A stretch of 64,000 bases of DNA, taken from Lederbergia citri. GTDB lineage: Bacteria > Bacillota > Bacilli > Bacillales > Bacillaceae_C. The translations under genes and the position numbers were made by a program. The DNA lies in the NCBI RefSeq assembly GCF_018343625.1, contig NZ_JAGYPG010000002.1, forward strand, positions 62,001 to 126,000, read 5' to 3'. Shown one piece after another: positions 34,686 to 43,098 of this stretch (within the stretch, counting starts at the first letter, position 1; each line of letters opens with the position of its first letter). The notes below the pieces were generated by a model. It searched no databases. It saw only the letters and a list, made by a program, of their open reading frames with translations, and was not told the DNA's origin.

Positions 34686-35684
34686 TTGAAAGAAGATCAA
34701 AAAATATATGATATAACCATTTTAGGAGGAGGGCCAACAGGTCTGTTTACTGCCTTTTACGGGGGAATGAGAGATGCAAGCGTAAAGATTATTGAAAGCC
34801 TCCCACAGCTTGGCGGTCAACTTTCCACCCTTTATCCTGAAAAGTATATATATGATGTAGCGGGTTTTCCAAAAATTAAAGCCCAGGAACTGGTAAATAA
34901 TTTAACTAAACAGATGTCGATGTTTTCGCCAACTGTTTGTCTTGGTCAAGCCGTAACGAATGTGGAAAAATTGGAAGATGGAACGTTTAAGCTTACATCG
35001 GAAGAGGAAATCCATTATTCGAAAACAATTATTATCACTGCGGGAATAGGAGCATTCCAACCTCGCAGACTCGAGATTGAACCAGCAATAAAATACGAAG
35101 GAAAAAATCTCCATTATTTTATAGATGATATGCAAAAATTTGCAGGTCAACGTGTTGCTATTCTTGGAGGCGGTGACTCAGCGGTTGACTGGGCGCTCAT
35201 GCTTGAGCCAATTGCTGAAAAAGTTACATTGATCCACCGTCGCGATAAATTCCGTGCACACGAAAGCAGCGTGGTTCAGCTGCAGAATTCTAAAGTAGAA
35301 ATTCTCACTCCTTATGTAGCTTCTAATCTTAATTGTGATGATGAAGCCATTAGAGAACTTTTACTTGAAGAAGTAAGAGGAGAAGGTAAAATTACGTTGG
35401 AACTTGATTCTTTGATTGTAAATTATGGGTTCGTTTCTTCACTCGGTCCGATTAAAGATTGGGGATTGGAAATAGAGAAAAACTCAATTGTTGTGAATAG
35501 TAGGATGGAAACAAATATTCCAGGTATATATGCAGCAGGAGATATTACAACCTATCCTGGAAAAGTTAAGCTCATCGCAACAGGTTTCGGCGAAGCTCCA
35601 ACTGCCGTAAGCAATGCAAAAGCATATATAGATCCGAAAGCACGCTTGCAGCCGATGCATAGTACTTCCATGTTTGATCAATAA
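34686..35684 (+). CDS. yumC: ferredoxin-NADP reductase, TrxR-like
   Basis: A 332-residue flavoprotein that moves electrons between NADPH and ferredoxin. FAD motif [17 protein letters not shown] motif [14 protein letters not shown] near residue 160, then [10 protein letters not shown] and the second FAD motif [14 protein letters not shown]. The thioredoxin-reductase CxxC is absent, which identifies the ferredoxin reductase branch. The TTG at 34686, with GGGAGGG just before it, is the likely start. Confidence 0.95.
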   Translation: MKEDQKIYDITILGGGPTGLFTAFYGGMRDASVKIIESLPQLGGQLSTLYPEKYIYDVAGFPKIKAQELVNNLTKQMSMFSPTVCLGQAVTNVEKLEDGTFKLTSEEEIHYSKTIIITAGIGAFQPRRLEIEPAIKYEGKNLHYFIDDMQKFAGQRVAILGGGDSAVDWALMLEPIAEKVTLIHRRDKFRAHESSVVQLQNSKVEILTPYVASNLNCDDEAIRELLLEEVRGEGKITLELDSLIVNYGFVSSLGPIKDWGLEIEKNSIVVNSRMETNIPGIYAAGDITTYPGKVKLIATGFGEAPTAVSNAKAYIDPKARLQPMHSTSMFDQ

Positions 35685-35688
35685 AGAA

Positions 35689-35722
35689 TAGGGCCCAGGA
35701 ATTGATCCTGGCTCTATTTTTT
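35689..35722 (+). terminator. terminator of yumC
   Basis: TAGGGCCCAGGA pairs with TCCTGGCTCTA (one bulge), followed by seven T. Confidence 0.85.
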
Positions 35723-35892
35723 TACGTTTGGAAGAATAAAAAAGGAACTGGATAGAATCTCCATTTTTCTTCCTACCCTATTGCTATTTATTATTTTTTT
35801 AAAAAACAACCAATTTTAGTTAATTTTCTGGATGTAATAATTACCGTCTGTAAGGGGCCTATACACCTTATGGATTATAACTGTAATATATA

Positions 35893-36320
35893 GGATTTAT
35901 TGATCAAATTCTTTTTTGATGCTGTTTCATCGAGAATTACCATGGATTTATCGATCAAATTCTTTTTTCGCGCTATTTCATCGAGAATTACCTCGGATTT
36001 ATCGATCAAATTCTTTTTCATGCAGTTTCATCGAGAATTACCTCGGATTTATCGATCAAATTCTTTTTTCATGCAGTTTCATCGAGAATTACCATGGATT
36101 TATCGATCAAATTCTTTTTTCATGCAGTTTCATCGAGAATTACCATGGATTTATCGATCAAATTCCTTTTTCATGCTGTTTCATCGAGAATTACCCTGAA
36201 TTTATCGATCAAATCCTTTTTTCATGCTATTTCATCGAGAATTACCACGGATTTATCGATCAAATTCCTTTTTCATGCTATTTCATCGAGAATTACCATC
36301 GATTTATCGATATATTCTTT
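35893..36320. repeat. 51-bp tandem array, eight units plus a partial
   Basis: Units begin with GGATTTATCGATCAAATTC-like sequence at 35893, 35944, 35995, 36045, 36096, 36147, 36198 and 36249, and a partial ninth at 36300. Each holds an imperfect hairpin (TTTCATCGA against TCGATCAAA) followed by a T-rich run TTCTTTTTTCATG. Steps are 50-51 bp, so repeats stay open in frame and give false proteins. It lies in the convergent gap between yumC and yutM, which otherwise holds no gene. The lack of unique spacers excludes CRISPR. Confidence 0.9.
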
Positions 36321-36378
36321 TTCTATTTAATTGGTTATTTTTATTCGAATAGTAAATCCTCTATTTTAATGAATACAT

Positions 36379-36424
36379 AAAAAAGCTTCCTAATGTATTA
36401 TTAAGATACATTAAGAAGCATTAA
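36379..36424. terminator. bidirectional terminator beside the 51-bp array
   Basis: GCTTCCTAATGTAT / ATACATTAAGAAGC stem (36385-36398, 36406-36419). On the minus strand, TTTTTTATG follows, so it can end yutM transcription. Confidence 0.75.
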
Positions 36425-36493
36425 TTAAACGATTTCTTACTCGTTTTCAGTTTATTATACAAATCCTTTAACGATAATCCTTTATCCTCTTTC

Positions 36494-36856
36494 CTAACAT
36501 TTCTCCGGCGAACCTTGAACATTTGCTGTTCGGAAAGATGAGCCGCATCCGCAAGACACGAGGGCATTCGGATTGTCGATTGTAAAGCCTCCACCCATTA
36601 AGGATTGTTTATAGTCTATAACCGTTCCTTTTAAAAGCGGAGCACTTTCGTGATCTATAATAACAGGGATACCAAACTGTTCAAAAAATTCATCGGTATC
36701 TGATTTTTCGTGGTCTAAGCTCATGCCGTATGATAAGCCGCTACAGCCACCACCATTAATGGAAAAACGAAAATATGCATCTTCTTCTCCATTATGTTTC
36801 ATCATATCTTTTATTTGTAAAGCTGCGGCTTCTGTAAGTGTTATGGTTGTACTCAT
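36494..36856 (-). CDS. yutM: A-type Fe-S carrier protein (HesB/IscA)
   Basis: A 120-residue iron-sulfur carrier with the three conserved Cys: one in NGGGCSGLSYG near residue 38, two in SCGCGSSF near residues 102-104. It delivers Fe-S clusters to target proteins together with Suf. The ATG at 36856, with AAAGGAG seven bases upstream, is preferred to a start 30 bases earlier. It is near yutI and yuzD, also thought to serve Fe-S proteins. Confidence 0.93.
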   Translation of the reverse strand: MSTTITLTEAAALQIKDMMKHNGEEDAYFRFSINGGGCSGLSYGMSLDHEKSDTDEFFEQFGIPVIIDHESAPLLKGTVIDYKQSLMGGGFTIDNPNALVSCGCGSSFRTANVQGSPEKC

Positions 36857-36921
36857 AAGTGCACTCCTTTCATCTAGCGTATACATTAAGTATATACTTC
36901 TAATGCATTATTCTCAACCAA

Positions 36922-37158
36922 TTAAAACATTGGATTTTCTTCTATATATTGATAAATAGCTTTAACAAGCAATTCAGGAGTCTCCCCTGTTACAACCTCA
37001 CCATTGACGAGCGCATATAAACTTTCGGCACATAAATCGCAATGATCAAGACAGCCGTATTCTACAATATCCAAATTAGGATCTTCCTCTAACACTTGTA
37101 AAGCTTCGTATCCTCCACTACCCAAATTACTTATACAAAACTCGATAATTGGATTCAA
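36922..37158 (-). CDS. yuzB: DUF1450 protein YuzB
   Basis: A 78-residue protein of the YuzB family, starting at TTG with GAGGTGA eight bases upstream. Conserved Cys are in IEFCISNL and the CLDHCDLC motif near residues 36-43, which suggests a metal or Fe-S site. Function unknown. Its position between yutM and yutJ matches B. subtilis. Confidence 0.88.
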   Translation of the reverse strand: MNPIIEFCISNLGSGGYEALQVLEEDPNLDIVEYGCLDHCDLCAESLYALVNGEVVTGETPELLVKAIYQYIEENPMF

Positions 37159-37261
37159 AAAAATCACCTCTGAATAAAAGCACAAGCACCTTTCTCATCG
37201 CGCCTATTGACTTTCTCAAAAGAAGCCTGCAGTCGATAGTCACTAGAGCCTGACATAACAA

Positions 37262-37308
37262 TATAATCCTACCTGTTTAGACCTTGATAGTCAAAGGGTA
37301 GGATTATA
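37262..37308. promoter_or_regulatory. perfect 12-bp inverted repeat between yuzB and yutJ
   Basis: TATAATCCTACC (37262-37273) and GGTAGGATTATA (37297-37308) pair perfectly, and the 23-nt loop can pair further (TTTAGAC against GTCAAA with a bulge). There is no T-run on either side, so it is not an ordinary terminator. It sits in the divergent gap and could be an operator or an RNA structure. Confidence 0.45.
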
Positions 37309-37478
37309 CTATAAGGGAAAATTTGAAATTATCCCAAATGTTTTTTCCTTTTTCTCGTATGTTGTATATAAAATGGGAATCAGCTATACTTTTACGTGGG
37401 ATTATAATCAATGTGCTATCATTATTAACATTTTTTACTATTTTTCTTCAAGTAGACGGCAAAAAGGGGATATTTTTC

Positions 37479-38546
37479 ATGAAAAAACTAGTATTGCTCG
37501 GTGGAGGATATGGAAATATGCGTGTCCTTCGTGAATTACTGCCAAATCATCTGCCGGACGATGTAACCATTACACTCATTGATAGAGTGCCATATCATTC
37601 TTTAAAAACGGAATACTATGCCCTCGCAGCTGGGACGATTTCAGACCAAGAGGTACGAGTAGCTTTTCCTGAACACCTAAATTTAAATATTGTTTATGGT
37701 GAAGTAACGGAAATCAATCTAGAGAAAAAAGAAATTCTTTTGTCTAATTCAGATTCCGTTTCTTTTGATGACCTCATTATTGGGTTAGGGTGCGAGGATA
37801 AGTACCATAACATTCCTGGTGCAGATACATATACTTATAGCATTCAAACAATTGGGAAAGCACGGGATACGTATCAAAAGCTAAATAATCTACCAGCTAA
37901 TTCTATTGTTAGCATTGTTGGTGGTGGCTTAAGCGGTATTGAGCTTGCCAGTGAACTCAGAGAAAGCCGTCCAGACTTAATCATCAAACTATTTGACCGT
38001 GGCAAAACAATTCTTTCCTCTTTTCCGGAAAGAATTAGTCGTTATGTACAAAATTGGTTTAATATGAATGGCGTTGATGTCGTTAACGAAGCAAATATTA
38101 CAAAAGTAGAAGATCAATTATTGTTCAATAACAATGAACCTGTTCATACAGATGTTATCGTTTGGACCGCAGGAATTCAGCCAAATAAAATTGTACGTGA
38201 CCTAAATGTCGAGAAAGATAAACAAGGAAGGGTCATTTTAACAAAATACCATAATGTTCCTAATCACGAAAATGTGTATGTTGTAGGTGACTGCGCAAGC
38301 CTTCCATATGCACCAAGTGCACAGCTGGCGGAAGGACAAGCGGAGCAAATCGTGATGGTCCTAACAAAACGCTGGGAAGGAAAAGAACTTCCGCAAGAAA
38401 TGCCTACCATAAAATTAAAAGGCGTTCTTGGATCTCTAGGGAAAAAGCAAGGGTTTGGCTTAATGGCCGATCGCGCCATAACAGGAAGAATTGCAAGAAT
38501 CCTGAAATCCGGAGTTCTTTGGATGTATAAGTTCCATAAAGGTTAA
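37479..38546 (+). CDS. yutJ: NAD(P)H dehydrogenase-like flavoprotein YutJ
   Basis: A 355-residue NDH-2-family flavoprotein: FAD motif VLLGGGYGNMRVL near the start, NADH motif SIVGGGLSGIELASEL near residue 140, second FAD motif VYVVGDCASLPYAPSAQ near residue 266. The C-terminal membrane helix of NDH-2 is shortened. The start at ATG 37479 follows AAGGGG; an upstream frame of 52 codons has no binding site. Confidence 0.9.
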   Translation: MKKLVLLGGGYGNMRVLRELLPNHLPDDVTITLIDRVPYHSLKTEYYALAAGTISDQEVRVAFPEHLNLNIVYGEVTEINLEKKEILLSNSDSVSFDDLIIGLGCEDKYHNIPGADTYTYSIQTIGKARDTYQKLNNLPANSIVSIVGGGLSGIELASELRESRPDLIIKLFDRGKTILSSFPERISRYVQNWFNMNGVDVVNEANITKVEDQLLFNNNEPVHTDVIVWTAGIQPNKIVRDLNVEKDKQGRVILTKYHNVPNHENVYVVGDCASLPYAPSAQLAEGQAEQIVMVLTKRWEGKELPQEMPTIKLKGVLGSLGKKQGFGLMADRAITGRIARILKSGVLWMYKFHKG

Positions 38547-38575
38547 AATTGATAAGTACTTCAAAAAACAATAAA

Positions 38576-38613
38576 AAAGTGAGAGGTCAGTCCTTATTTT
38601 GGACTGACCTCTT
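38576..38613. terminator. bidirectional terminator between yutJ and yuzD
   Basis: Perfect 12-bp stem AGAGGTCAGTCC / GGACTGACCTCT (38582-38593, 38601-38612), with A-run on its left. The right arm codes for the end of yuzD. Confidence 0.85.
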
Positions 38614-38926
38614 CATATCCGTACTTCTCCATTTCTTTATAAATATCCTTTAATTTCGGATTACCTTCACCAATAATTTCCTCGCCAATTGTTACGACTG
38701 GATAAAATAAGTCCTCTTCTATGACATGGGTTGCAAATAATCGGTGTTTCTCTTCCTCTGGTGGATTAAAAATGTCAATATATTTAATGGTAAACGGCTG
38801 TTCTGGATACTTTCTTGAAATTGCTGCATCCAACCATTCGTACGTTTCTTTAGATGAAGGCATACCAACACAGCTTGCACAAATCTGTTCTGCTCCATAA
38901 ACAAAAATTTCAACTTCCTTTTTCAT
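38594..38926 (-). CDS. yuzD: DUF1462 thioredoxin-like protein YuzD
   Basis: A 110-residue protein with a thioredoxin-like fold and an N-terminal CASC motif (VYGAEQICASCVGMPSS). Such proteins may exchange thiols or hand over metal. Family function is not known. It is transcribed divergently from yutI (NifU-type), a recurring Bacillus pairing that hints at Fe-S work. Confidence 0.88.
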   Translation of the reverse strand: MKKEVEIFVYGAEQICASCVGMPSSKETYEWLDAAISRKYPEQPFTIKYIDIFNPPEEEKHRLFATHVIEEDLFYPVVTIGEEIIGEGNPKLKDIYKEMEKYGYEEVSPK

Positions 38927-39030
38927 TATGTTTCTCTCCCTTGTTTATAACGAAAAATCGAATTCGATTGTTTTATAGATTTTTTTCTTTATACTGATTA
39001 TAATGGTTATATGGAAAGGAGTCGATATCA

Positions 39031-39267
39031 ATGTATGAACAAACAATGATGGAACAAGTTCAAGAAGTTTTAGATAAATTACGCCCATTCCTCCTTCGAG
39101 ACGGCGGAGATTGTGAACTCGTTGATGTAGATGATGGAATTGTAAAACTCCGTCTACTTGGTGCATGTGGAACTTGTCCAAGCTCCACTATCACATTAAA
39201 AGCTGGAATTGAACGTGCATTGGTTGAGGAAGTCCCTGGCGTACTAGAAGTAGAGCAGGTATTCTAA
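39031..39267 (+). CDS. yutI: NifU-like Fe-S scaffold protein
   Basis: A 78-residue protein consisting of the C-terminal NifU (Nfu) domain. [17 protein letters not shown] and the CGTCPSS motif near residues 47-53 hold the cluster cysteines. It carries an assembled cluster to apo-proteins. AAAGGAG precedes the ATG. Confidence 0.94.
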   Translation: MYEQTMMEQVQEVLDKLRPFLLRDGGDCELVDVDDGIVKLRLLGACGTCPSSTITLKAGIERALVEEVPGVLEVEQVF

Positions 39268-39289
39268 AACTAATTATATATTAATTCAC

Positions 39290-39322
39290 AAGAGCCTATT
39301 TAATTGTAGGCTCTTTATTTTT
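39290..39322 (+). terminator. terminator of yutI
   Basis: Stem AAGAGCCTA / TAGGCTCTT (39290-39298, 39307-39315), followed by TATTTTT. It is two bases before the convergent yutH stop. Confidence 0.85.
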
Positions 39323-39324
39323 CA

Positions 39325-40329
39325 TTATGAAGGGATTAACCAATCAATGACCGGGAAGTGTCCATGTCCCACTCCAGCTAATTGATAGAAGCTTCCCAAA
39401 AATCGTTCGTATTCTTGTGCATCACGTAAATAACGGCTCAATCTTTCTTCTAATTGCTTTTGAGTCCATTGAGATGAAGTGAGATAATAATCTTCAATAC
39501 AAGAAAAATAATGCAACGGAAAAAGTAAACGGGCATAGATTAATCTCCATGAAAATGATGATAATGGAGAGACGGATTCATATCCTCGTAAAAACTGAGT
39601 CAACTCAGGTTGAAATGATCTTTTGTTGCGAAAGTAACAGTCCCGAATCCATTCTGAAATATCACGAGAGGGATGGTCAAATACCCAATCAAATGGGTTT
39701 CTAATTTCCATTTCGTTGTTCCATAAATTTTCACGGAATCTTTGATGGCCAATGGTCCCCATATCTGAAAAAGTCAACTCTTCATCAAGTTCTGTATCCG
39801 TTACATATTGAATAGCATTTTCGCAAAGACCAAGATAGTATGGAAATGACCTGATAAATAATTTTTCAAACTCTTCTCCCGTTCTCTCCTGTACAACACC
39901 TGACCATACATTTTCTATTTGTTCAAGTCTTTTAACCCAATACGTTTTCCACTGTCCTACCCTGTTTGCCCCGGAAATTGGTGCTTGGATCAACTTCCCA
40001 CGTTCATGAAATTTCGCAAGCTTTATTCCCGAGTTTTTATTGCGCGATGGAGGAAAAACATAATTATGCATGAGTACATAATCTTGATTCTCATGGGTAA
40101 CAAGAAATTTTTCATTTAATGCTGGAACAAAAGTAGACACTTTATTATCTCCATACTTTGCCATATGTTCCGACATCTCATATAATTCAATTAACGCCTC
40201 TTGTTCCAAATGAGTCACTTGAATAATAGTATAAAGTGAGTTATCTACCATGTACCGAACGGTGCTTCCGTCTTGTATCGTTTGTTCTGGTGTCATACCA
40301 AAATAATATTCCAATATTTTTTCTGACAT
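39325..40329 (-). CDS. yutH: spore coat-associated protein YutH
   Basis: A 334-residue protein of the CotS/YutH group, which has a protein-kinase-like fold related to choline kinases but is thought to work in the spore coat. Conserved segments: VLMHNYVFPPSR, IKLAKFHERG, and NPFDWVFDHPSRDISEWIRD, the counterpart of the kinase catalytic Asp region. Start at ATG 40329 behind AGAGGGA; upstream frame lacks a site. Confidence 0.88.
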   Translation of the reverse strand: MSEKILEYYFGMTPEQTIQDGSTVRYMVDNSLYTIIQVTHLEQEALIELYEMSEHMAKYGDNKVSTFVPALNEKFLVTHENQDYVLMHNYVFPPSRNKNSGIKLAKFHERGKLIQAPISGANRVGQWKTYWVKRLEQIENVWSGVVQERTGEEFEKLFIRSFPYYLGLCENAIQYVTDTELDEELTFSDMGTIGHQRFRENLWNNEMEIRNPFDWVFDHPSRDISEWIRDCYFRNKRSFQPELTQFLRGYESVSPLSSFSWRLIYARLLFPLHYFSCIEDYYLTSSQWTQKQLEERLSRYLRDAQEYERFLGSFYQLAGVGHGHFPVIDWLIPS

Positions 40330-40434
40330 GGAGCATCCCTCTTTCATTTGCTCTTTGCAAAGCGCATGGTATATCCTGATATTCAATTATATGAAGGTAA
40401 TATGTTTTCTTGCCGAGTAGTTTGAGGCTAAATT

Positions 40435-40980
40435 TTGCAAAAGATATTTAATGAGGAAATTACGGGAAGGATGAGACAATTGTACAATGAACGAGACATA
40501 AGTATTTCTGAAGAAACTGCACGGCGTCTTTTAAAAGAACGCGGGGTAAAAATTGAAGATATTGCAGAGCTAGTGATGTTCCTTCAAAAAAAATACCATC
40601 CAGATTTGCAAATGGAGGAATGTATTTACAATATTGAACGTGTTCTTCAAAAAAGAGAAGTGCAAAATGCCATTTTAACAGGGATTCAGTTGGATATACT
40701 TGCTGAAAATGGGAAGCTGGACGAACCGTTACAATCGATTATTGCGAGTGATGAAAGTCTCTACGGTGTAGATGAGATTCTTGCTTTCTCAATCGTGAAT
40801 GTATATGGCTCCATTGGTTTTACAAATTACGGGTATATTGATAAGCAAAAACCAGGCATACTAGAAAAATTAAATGATCATTCTTCTGGGAAATGTCATA
40901 CTTTTTTAGATGATATTGTCGGTGCAATTGCAGCCGCCGCATCAAGCAGACTCGCACATAGTTCTAAAGGGGAAATATAA
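40435..40980 (+). CDS. yutG: PgpA-type phosphatidylglycerophosphatase-like protein
   Basis: A 181-residue protein matching the PgpA family of the YutG type. LLKERGVKIEDIAELVMFLQ at the N-terminus and the acidic FLDDIVGA near the C-terminus, whose Asp residues probably bind metal, are conserved. The exact start is uncertain: TTG at 40435 with a weak GAGG, or a TTG at about 40480 with AAGGA. It is divergent from yutH. Confidence 0.82.
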   Translation: MQKIFNEEITGRMRQLYNERDISISEETARRLLKERGVKIEDIAELVMFLQKKYHPDLQMEECIYNIERVLQKREVQNAILTGIQLDILAENGKLDEPLQSIIASDESLYGVDEILAFSIVNVYGSIGFTNYGYIDKQKPGILEKLNDHSSGKCHTFLDDIVGAIAAAASSRLAHSSKGEI

Positions 40981-41015
40981 GAGGCTCCTTTGAGTCGTTA
41001 AACAAATCCTAATAG

Positions 41016-41042
41016 AAAAAACGGCCATCCAAGGCCGTTTTT
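41016..41042. terminator. bidirectional terminator between yutG and yutE
   Basis: Perfect 10-bp stem AAAAACGGCC / GGCCGTTTTT (41017-41026, 41033-41042), T-runs on both strands. Confidence 0.85.
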
Positions 41043-41480
41043 CTAATTTTTAAAAGCTGAGACAGGACCTAGCTCATGCGTTAAATACGTCCTAACCCGT
41101 TCAGGAAATGTTAGTAGTGTATTTATTGAAGTAGAAACAACATTTAGTAATGCGTCATGATCGACATTGGAATATTGTTGGACAAGCATTTTCCTAAACG
41201 AAATAATGTCCTTTAGCACTAGTGACAACTCCTCATCGACCACTTTTTCATCCGTCAATATATCAACTATATCCTCATAACTACCTGGATCCCTCATAAT
41301 AAATCCATCAATCATCGCATTTCCTGTATCAAGAACTGCTTCAATAATGGTATGTACCCCCCGCTCTAAAGCACTTTTTTCTATTTCAGATTTCCAACTG
41401 TTATGATTTTGGATTAGCTCTATTTGTTTTTCCATAAAAAGTAATATTGCTTCAATTTTTTCCCTATCTACAAAATACAT
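41043..41480 (-). CDS. yutE: HepT-like DUF86 protein YutE
   Basis: A 145-residue helical protein of the HepT/DUF86 family, the RNase half of HepT-MntA systems. Conserved IDGFIMRDPGSYEDIVDIL is seen. The catalytic RxxxxHxY is here RKMLVQQY, so the His is replaced by Gln. No MntA nucleotidyltransferase partner is adjacent. A housekeeping, non-toxic role is therefore likely. The start at ATG 41480 has GGAGG nine bases upstream. Confidence 0.85.
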   Translation of the reverse strand: MYFVDREKIEAILLFMEKQIELIQNHNSWKSEIEKSALERGVHTIIEAVLDTGNAMIDGFIMRDPGSYEDIVDILTDEKVVDEELSLVLKDIISFRKMLVQQYSNVDHDALLNVVSTSINTLLTFPERVRTYLTHELGPVSAFKN

Positions 41481-41614
41481 AGGCTGATGCCTCCACTTGA
41501 TATTTTTCACTATTTATCATATCAAACATAACAGCTTGTGGTCCAATGAGGAAAAATTTGAAAAGGATATATAGAATTGGGCTGGTTAAGATATAGCTAA
41601 AAAGGAGAATGAAT

Positions 41615-41929
41615 ATGGCTAATGATCGACCTAAGGCAAATAACCAAGATAAACAAGACCCTCCCTATACAGAATTATCGAATGTAGCCAAGCAAAGAAA
41701 TTATGTTATTCCTGAAGACCTTCCCGAAGGCGCTTATGGTGCTCCGCGCGGAAAAGATACTCCAGTCGAAAATAAATCGACACCTTGGGAAGAAGGTCAA
41801 CGGTCTTACAGTGCTTTCAACTACGAGTTTAAATCCATGCACGAGGATAACCCCCGTAAGGGACCAAATGCACATAATACACATGATGATCCTGAAAGAG
41901 AAACTCAGATACCATATCAAGATAGTTAA
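41615..41929 (+). CDS. small hydrophilic protein, hypothetical
   Basis: A 104-residue, very polar protein rich in Asp, Asn, Pro and Glu, without hydrophobic core or motifs (NKSTPWEEGQRSYSAFNYEF in the middle). It is probably disordered. The second of two ATGs is preferred, seven bases after AAAGGAG. Similar small polar proteins occur in Bacillus spores, but I cannot name a family. Confidence 0.65.
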   Translation: MANDRPKANNQDKQDPPYTELSNVAKQRNYVIPEDLPEGAYGAPRGKDTPVENKSTPWEEGQRSYSAFNYEFKSMHEDNPRKGPNAHNTHDDPERETQIPYQDS

Positions 41930-41933
41930 AAAT

Positions 41934-41969
41934 AGGTGTCCCATTAGTTTCAAGGGACACCTCTAAATT
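41934..41969 (+). terminator. terminator of the hydrophilic protein gene
   Basis: Perfect 9-bp stem AGGTGTCCC / GGGACACCT (41934-41942, 41954-41962), followed after five bases by a T-rich run. Confidence 0.75.
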
Positions 41970-42243
41970 ATTTTTCCACTTTTTTCAAAACAAAATAAGA
42001 ACAGCCGAAATTGCAATACTCGTATAAGTACTCTGTTAATGTTCCTATTTTTGTATCAAATGAGGCTTTTTGATTTTGATCAGAAAAAAATCCTTTTAGG
42101 CGCAGCTGGCCGTACCCCCAGTCTCCCACAATGTAATCATACTTCGATAAAACATCGCTGAAACGAGCTCGAAAAGCTTCCTCATTGTATCCGTCTCGAA
42201 ATTCATTTACCAACTCATATTGACAATTATTAATAATGATCAT
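41968..42243 (-). CDS. yutD: DUF1027 protein YutD
   Basis: A 91-residue protein of the YutD family, with YDYIVGDWGYGQLRLKGFF and the C-terminal YCNFGCSYFVLKK. Two Cys in the last motif may bind metal. Function unknown; the family is conserved in Bacilli. Position is as in B. subtilis. Confidence 0.9.
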   Translation of the reverse strand: MIIINNCQYELVNEFRDGYNEEAFRARFSDVLSKYDYIVGDWGYGQLRLKGFFSDQNQKASFDTKIGTLTEYLYEYCNFGCSYFVLKKVEK

Positions 42244-42354
42244 GTTACCCTCCGATATTTCAAATGGTTATTTAAATTATAGCTTAATCCCCAACAATTA
42301 CTAAGAAAAAAATATATTTTCCTGCACATTCTATTAAAAGAGGAGGTAGTTGAT

Positions 42355-43038
42355 ATGAAAAATAAATCAATTCCAATTATTTTTGTTTGTGCAATGTTGG
42401 TTGGTTGTGGTGCCAATAATAATAACAAGAGAACAGCCGAGGATAATCATGTTTACCATAAAAGTGGAAATTCAATAAATGTAGCGGAACATGGATCGAA
42501 TTATAACCGTAACCAGCAGGATGATGATTTATATGGATATGTGCGTCAAGTAAAAAGCCCTATCCCAGCAGGTGATGTTAAAAATACTAGAGCTATTCAG
42601 GGGATGGACAGAGAAGAGACTGCTAATAGTATAAGCAAAATATTGGTTATGCTGCCAGGTGTAGACGATGCGAGTGTGCTCGTAACCGACCAAGAAGTTT
42701 TAATAGCGTATACGACAAACGGAAACCGCAATGATGAACGTTTTGAAATTGCAGACCAAGTAAAGAAAACAGCAATGAGTGTTGTCCCACGTTGGTACCA
42801 TGTTTATGTGACCGATGATCCTAAATTACGTCAAAACGTAGAAAATATCGCATCAATGAATGCCCGCACTACGGATAAAGATAAAACCGTAAGGGATACG
42901 GTAAAATTAATGCTGGAGCGATCTCCACAAGGTAGAAAATTAAATGACGGTGAAAATGCTAATGGTGAAGCAATTGGTGATCGGAATCATCATTTGGAAC
43001 GCTCCAATTACAGGCAGCAGTTTGAAAATAAAAAATAA
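42355..43038 (+). CDS. yutC: YhcN/YlaJ-family sporulation lipoprotein (YutC-like)
   Basis: A 227-residue lipoprotein with lipobox LVGC at residues 15-18. The YhcN/YlaJ domain follows: ANSISKILVMLPGVDDASVL, then AYTTNG and VPRWYHVYVTDDPKL. These lipoproteins lie in the spore or forespore membrane. It is followed closely by the lytH gene, also a spore gene. AGAGGAGG precedes the ATG. Confidence 0.85.
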   Translation: MKNKSIPIIFVCAMLVGCGANNNNKRTAEDNHVYHKSGNSINVAEHGSNYNRNQQDDDLYGYVRQVKSPIPAGDVKNTRAIQGMDREETANSISKILVMLPGVDDASVLVTDQEVLIAYTTNGNRNDERFEIADQVKKTAMSVVPRWYHVYVTDDPKLRQNVENIASMNARTTDKDKTVRDTVKLMLERSPQGRKLNDGENANGEAIGDRNHHLERSNYRQQFENKK

Positions 43039-43045
43039 CGTTTGA

Positions 43046-43083
43046 ATGCTTGGCCTGATTTCTCGAGGCCAAGCATCATTTTG
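43046..43083 (+). terminator. terminator of the YutC-like gene
   Basis: Perfect 10-bp stem ATGCTTGGCC / GGCCAAGCAT (43046-43055, 43067-43076), followed by CATTTT. It lies directly before the lytH ribosome binding site, so read-through may feed lytH. Confidence 0.65.
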
Positions 43084-43098
43084 AAAGAGGTACTATCG

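Noticed and set aside
35900..36380. Open frames of 78-154 codons with repeated MDLSIKFFF-like segments, and CRISPR-like spacing
   Set aside because: They are by-products of the 51-bp tandem repeat, which has no stops in some frames. There are no unique spacers and no cas genes, so it is neither a protein nor a CRISPR array.
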